This document shows positions 59,841 through 64,000 of a stretch of DNA of 64,000 nt, in pieces. Made by a program: the position numbers and the translations under genes. The notes under the pieces were generated by a model, which worked only from the letters and a program-made list of their open reading frames with translations, searched no databases and was not told the origin of the DNA. The first letter of the stretch is position 1. Every line of letters begins with the position of its first letter. This stretch comes from Liolophura sinensis (lineage: Eukaryota > Mollusca > Polyplacophora > Chitonida > Chitonidae): the NCBI RefSeq assembly GCF_032854445.1, contig NC_088296.1:6001435-6065434 (forward strand), written 5' to 3'.

Positions 59841-60003
59841 CCTATCATGCAAACCTAATTTTGGATGAACCTTCCGTACTTTCCTCTAAAATGTTTAATA
59901 TAAATGTTACATTACAACGCAGTTTTTTTAACAAAACAGTTCAGAATATCTAAATCTTTATCATTTCGCCTTGATTTGTGACACACAAGGGTTTTGACAA
60001 TGT

Positions 60004-60205
60004 TCATTTATTTGATTGTTGTTTTACACCGTACTCAAGATTATTTCATTTATACGACGGCGGTCAGCATTATGGTCGGAGGAAACTCACGGCCGTCCGC
60101 AGGTTACGGGCAGGCCTTTCCACGTACGACTGGAGAGGAAGCGCGCATGAGCTTGAAATCACAGCGACCATATAGGTGAAAGGCTTCTGGGTCGTTGCGC
60201 TTTCG
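60004..60205 (-). mobile_element. SINE-1 copy
   Basis: Runs from the tail (ttgattgttgttttacaccg) to the head region (tgggtcgttgcgct), diverged. Confidence 0.8.
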
Positions 60206-60580
60206 GTCACAGCCCACTACAAACTTTTTATACCCTACACAAAAATACGGGAAACCGTGAGCAGATCCATCATGAGCACAGAGAAAATTGACAGAAATTC
60301 GGAAGAGGTATGCCAAAAAAGCCAAGTTTGCATTTGTTTGAGCAGAGTGTCTTAATTTCATTTTGTCTTATATCCCCAGCGTTAAAATTAAGCGCTTGTG
60401 TATTTCCACAAATCATTTACAGCTTAAAAATTTAATATGCAGGTAGTCCATGTCTACTTGTACACGTGTCTTTTTTATGTGTTTCTTTGTTATTAAAGGC
60501 CAAGATAACACCCAGCGAAAACATATTTTAATCGAAAGCAGGATATTCAAAATGTCTAAAAAAAAAAGTCTCATACTTTA

Positions 60581-60835
60581 TTATTTAAATGAAACTTCAC
60601 GGAATAACATGTGAAAAAAATACTGCACAAATGTCTGGTGTAAATCGAGGCCACTTTTAATCAAAGTGGTCCCTGCTACATTAACGCCAAAAACAACAAA
60701 GCCTTCTTCATTTCGATTACATACAAGGGTTACACGGGATGTTTCCGTGTTCATTGGGATGTCTGATTGCTTCTCAGTCATAAAACCTGTGTGAAATGCG
60801 AGAAAATCATACCCCAACAGTGTTGGAAAGTTGTC
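60581..60835 (-). other. Possible terminal exon of an unidentified gene upstream of C
   Basis: A minus-strand frame contains TSRVTLVCNRNEEGFVVFG and ends at TAA, followed within a few bases by AATAAA. An acceptor-like tttcacacag lies at about 60787-60796. I do not recognise the protein, and no partner exon is found. It may be chance. Confidence 0.22.
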
Positions 60836-61252
60836 GGTAATAATAGATGTTTCTCAGTTGCGCTTGATAGGAACTGTTCGTATCCAATACGACGTTCTAA
60901 TTCACATGGCCCCGAGCTCTACTTTATGAAGGTTATTTGCCATTAGATACAACTATGCAAAAACTGCCGGAGATCCTAAACGCTGTGTTCATATTGTACA
61001 AGAAAGAATGGTTCACACACTGTGGAATTCAACAACTTTTAATTAAGGCATTTAAGAGAGAGTATCTTTGACAATGCCAGTGTCCTTGGAAATTAAATCG
61101 TTGTTTCCCTAATTATTTATTTACAATCACAACATCCGAAACCATACTGCCTTTAAAGCTAACGAAAAGTTTTTTCTCACCTTTATGTCTGAACTATCTT
61201 TGCGAATTGCTATGTCCTGACGCATTACTAAGTCGAAGAGTACGATATAAAA

Positions 61253-61420
61253 AGCCTACAGCATAGAGAGAAAGCCAGAACAGTTACAGCAATGTGGTAG
61301 TTGGCAGATGGTCACAAACCTCTGCTGCCTCGTTGCAATTTATATCAGTCCAGGGTTTTATTCAGACTCTTCACGTATATTCACTAACAGCACCATCGTT
61401 TAAGCAGAATTACGTTAAAA
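61253..61420 (-). repeat. Family D copy, partial
   Basis: Contains cctacagcatagagagaaag, agggttttattcagactctt and the core acagcaccatcgtttaagca. Confidence 0.65.
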
Positions 61421-62029
61421 AAGAAGAGAGTTAACATCAAGAAATGGAAACTATTGGACAGACATATGACAGACTTCTTCAGCGATTTAAAGGAAACGAT
61501 GAAATTGAAATAAAATCCTCCAAATCACATTGACTAGCTAATGACGGTACAAAGCGAATTGATGTAACCAAACACCACCGAAAAATTTAAACTGAACCAC
61601 GCTATGGGCAAACAGAATCGCACAAAAAAGCCCAAAACGTGTGTCATTTGAAGCCAAAGAACACACTAGTAGATGTCCGATGAAAGACCACTATATATTG
61701 TCCAGAAGAATAGCTTGATTTATTCATGTTTTTCGACCTAGTAAAACGCATCTAAAACTTTTGATTTTACTGTGGCCTTTCCTGACTATCTTGGGGCCGA
61801 TTTTGTTTATACATTTAATAAACAGTCTCATGAAAACGAAGGAAAGAGGTAAAGTGTCAGGGATTACATCTTAAGCAACAGATAAAATATGTAATTTGAA
61901 CAGAGAAAAAAACAGCCATATGAAATAAACGGTAATTAGCGTCCTTACATCATTATAAGAGTGTTTGTCATCGGTGTAAAAAACACCTCGCTTTATATTG
62001 AAGTTAACAACAAAACCAGTTGACAAAGT

Positions 62030-62129
62030 CATGCTGGCGGCAACCGGCGGACGGCCGTGGACGTCTCCCACGATAATGCTGGCCTCTGTTGTATTTGAGG
62101 ATGGCGCGAAACACCGATCAGATAAATAA
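62030..62129 (+). mobile_element. SINE-1, 3' fragment
   Basis: Contains tcatgctggcggcaacc and gcgcgaaacaccgatcagat. Confidence 0.7.
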
Positions 62130-63011
62130 AGTGGTTCCTGGCATCATAACAGACTTTGCTCAAGAAAGGCGCCATCATGTGGCATTTGTTATCAACACGT
62201 CGTACATTGTATGTGTGTGTATATATATACAAGTCAGCTCTGGATAATCTGGCATCCTAATATTATCATAAAAGAAGCAGACATAGGTAAAGCTGTCGTT
62301 GTTATGAATAAGTCATTTCATAAAACAAAATTTATGGAAATGCTTGAGGGCAGAGACACTTATATGGAAGTAGGTAGCAACCCAGATAGTGAAATACTCA
62401 CTGAACTTCGGAAATTGATACGTAAACATGAACGAGCCCTTACTAAAAACGAACGCGAGTATCTAACCAAATTTTAAGCCAAAACCAGCAATTTCTATAG
62501 CCTTCCTGAAGTACATAGATCAAAACAAATTACCATGGCTATTGAGGACCAGAAATCAGAGTTCATTACACTGTATTGTCCTTCCGATTTGAAATTTAGA
62601 CCAATTATAGCTGATCCTTGCTCTCCTATAAAAAAGGTTAGCCACATATTTGACATTTGACATTTGACGATATCGACTTATTAAATAAGTTACCACAGGG
62701 TGTAGACCATGATGTCCAAATGACCACTTTTGATGTGAACAGGTTATATAGCAACATCCGGCAAGAGATAGGAAAAGAGGTAATACAATATTGGTTAAAT
62801 TAACATCCCGAATCACTGGATAAAACGTTTCAAAAATGAATTTCTAACAGGTTGTATAAAATTTATCTTAAACAATAACTCCTTCTGTTTTAACGATTGT
62901 CATTTTGTGCAAATTCTTGGGACAGCAATGGGAACAAAGGTGGTCCCGGTTTATGCGACATTAGTAATGGACTATTTGGAAATATCTCTTTACAAAAAAT
63001 AGAAAAGATGT

Positions 63012-63368
63012 TTGGACATGATTTTGCAACAGAATTTAAATGCCAGTGGAAAAAAATACCCGGATGATTGTTTTATTTTCTGGCCGAAGGAAGCCGGGCC
63101 GATTAATTTTCTCTTTGATAGCCTCAATAACCTTCATCCCCAAATATCCTTCACAATGGAAGTAAATTCTAAGTCATTACCCTTTTTAGACATATTTGTC
63201 TTGAAAGAGGGGACTTTTATATCAACTGATATTTATCGAATACCCGCGGACACACAACTCTATCTTCATTTTAGTTCGAATCACGCGCGTCATGCTTGGG
63301 GAAAATATCCCATACTCCCTTCCCAGAAGAATCTGTACAATAGTAAACGTAAAATCAAAACAAAATGA
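63012..63368 (+). pseudogene. PLE reverse-transcriptase fragment
   Basis: The longest surviving open piece of the Penelope-like RT. It holds the catalytic DD, the LNNLHPQISFTMEVNSKSLP region, FLDIFV and the ADTQLYLHFSSNHARH end of the palm/thumb. It is closed by a stop, and the linker after it is non-coding. Confidence 0.8.
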
Positions 63369-63570
63369 GAGGTTAATGGAACTTAAATTATGTCTACGCA
63401 ACAGGGGTTATCCTGAAGGATAAGTTAACAAAGGAAAGGGTCTCTCACAATCATTCATAGACTAAACTGCCGGGAACCCTCACAGAAAAAACCTGACGAG
63501 AGGGTAATTTCATTTGTTTCAACACATAATCCCAATAATAACAACATCTTCCCATTCATTGTGAATATCT

Positions 63571-63732
63571 TACCAATTCTAAAAAAACAGTGACAGGAAG
63601 AAAGGTATTCTAGCCCAATCTAAAGTCATTAATAGTAAATGACGGGCTACCTTACCAATTCTAAAAAACAGTGACAGGATGAAAGATATTCTAGCCCAAT
63701 CTAAAGTCATTAATAGCTAACGACGGGCTCCA
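63571..63732 (+). repeat. Tandem duplication of about 80 bp inside the PLE
   Basis: Two nearly identical units each start ttaccaattctaaaaa and end near gacgggct. They lie between the RT and GIY-YIG blocks. Confidence 0.75.
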
Positions 63733-63859
63733 AGCCTAAAATAAATGTTAACTCACGCTCACTTTTCAGAAAAATCAGTATACATATGCTAGAACAATCA
63801 AGCTTTCAATTTGAGACAGAAGATTCTTAGTTTAATGTAAAATCTGACACGTGCTGCAC

Positions 63860-64000
63860 TGTAAAAAAATGTTGTATATGCACTTGTTTGCGTGGGGTGT
63901 GGCAAAAATTATATTGGCCAGACCTCAGATCTCCACTGCAGATTGACGCTGTATCGACAACATATCAACAACGAAGAATATTGTCATCTTCCAGTCAGTA
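63860..64000 (+). pseudogene. PLE GIY-YIG endonuclease domain, partial
   Basis: The frame from about 63865 encodes YALVCVGCGKNYIGQTSDL, HCRL and YRQHINN, the N-terminal half of a GIY-YIG nuclease. It is cut by the window edge, and a stop lies just upstream in the same frame. Confidence 0.75.

Larger units (their letters stand above)
62245..64000 (+). mobile_element. Penelope-like element, decayed, running off the window end
   Basis: Successive plus-strand frames show PLE blocks in order: NIIIKEADIGKAVVVMNK at about 62255, LKFRPIIADPCSPIKK near 62590, an MGTK block near 62930, DDCFIFW at about 63060, FLDIFVLKEG near 63185, and a GIY-YIG endonuclease start VVYALVCVGCGKNYIGQT at about 63865-63920. 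Stops and frameshifts separate these blocks, and the residue before the catalytic DD is Pro, so this copy is inactive. The 5' end lies near 62210-62245 and the 3' end is outside the window. Confidence 0.85.

Noticed and set aside
61871-62071. Possible signal-peptide exon of gene C
   Set aside because: The ATG lies in a SINE-1 fragment and the exon would end in the wrong phase.

Overview
The window looks like nuclear DNA of a lophotrochozoan animal, most likely a mollusc. The evidence is short GT-AG spliced exons with long introns, several families of tRNA-derived SINEs built like those known from molluscs, a non-LTR retrotransposon, a Penelope-like element, and a gene combining a C-type lectin domain, a mucin-like stretch and a PAN/apple domain. 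There is no sign of bacterial gene organisation. Species and phylum are inferences.

Three protein-coding genes can be assembled by hand, all on the minus strand. Gene A (16494 to 11922) and gene B (33846 to 21365) are head-to-tail paralogues. Each has six coding exons. Exons 1-5 have identical lengths in both (97, 166, 170, 99 and 89 nt) and identical phases. They encode secreted proteins of 274 and 280 residues with a signal peptide, ten shared cysteines and a conserved RRKR furin-type site at the exon 3/4 junction. I do not recognise the family. Gene C (57105 to 45626, 5' end not found) has five recognised exons, all joined in phase 1. It encodes a divergent C-type lectin domain, an acidic linker, a Thr/Ser-rich mucin-like segment and a C-terminal PAN/apple-like domain, followed by a polyadenylation signal.

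Layout. 1-7.1 kb: no gene, decayed repeats and SINEs. 7.2-8.8 kb: 3' half of a non-LTR retrotransposon with an open reverse-transcriptase frame. 8.8-11.9 kb: repeats and a possible decayed coding remnant. 11.9-16.5 kb: gene A. 16.5-21.3 kb: intergenic, with a 15-copy 59-bp satellite embedded in a dispersed repeat. 21.4-33.9 kb: gene B, whose introns hold SINEs, a decayed LINE, a large foldback inverted repeat and a 21-bp minisatellite. 34-45.6 kb: intergenic, with an 89-bp tandem repeat and many SINEs. 45.6-57.1 kb: gene C and its repeat-filled introns. 57-62.2 kb: repeats. 62.2-64 kb: a decayed Penelope-like element running off the window end.

Most of the DNA is repeats: SINE-1 (about 26 copies), SINE-2, SINE-3 (shares its 3' tail with SINE-2), and two degraded dispersed families called D and E here. 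The 59-bp satellite is an amplified internal segment of family D, as in bivalve pearl-type elements. Exon borders were read by eye from splice signals, phase and paralogue comparison. No database search was possible.
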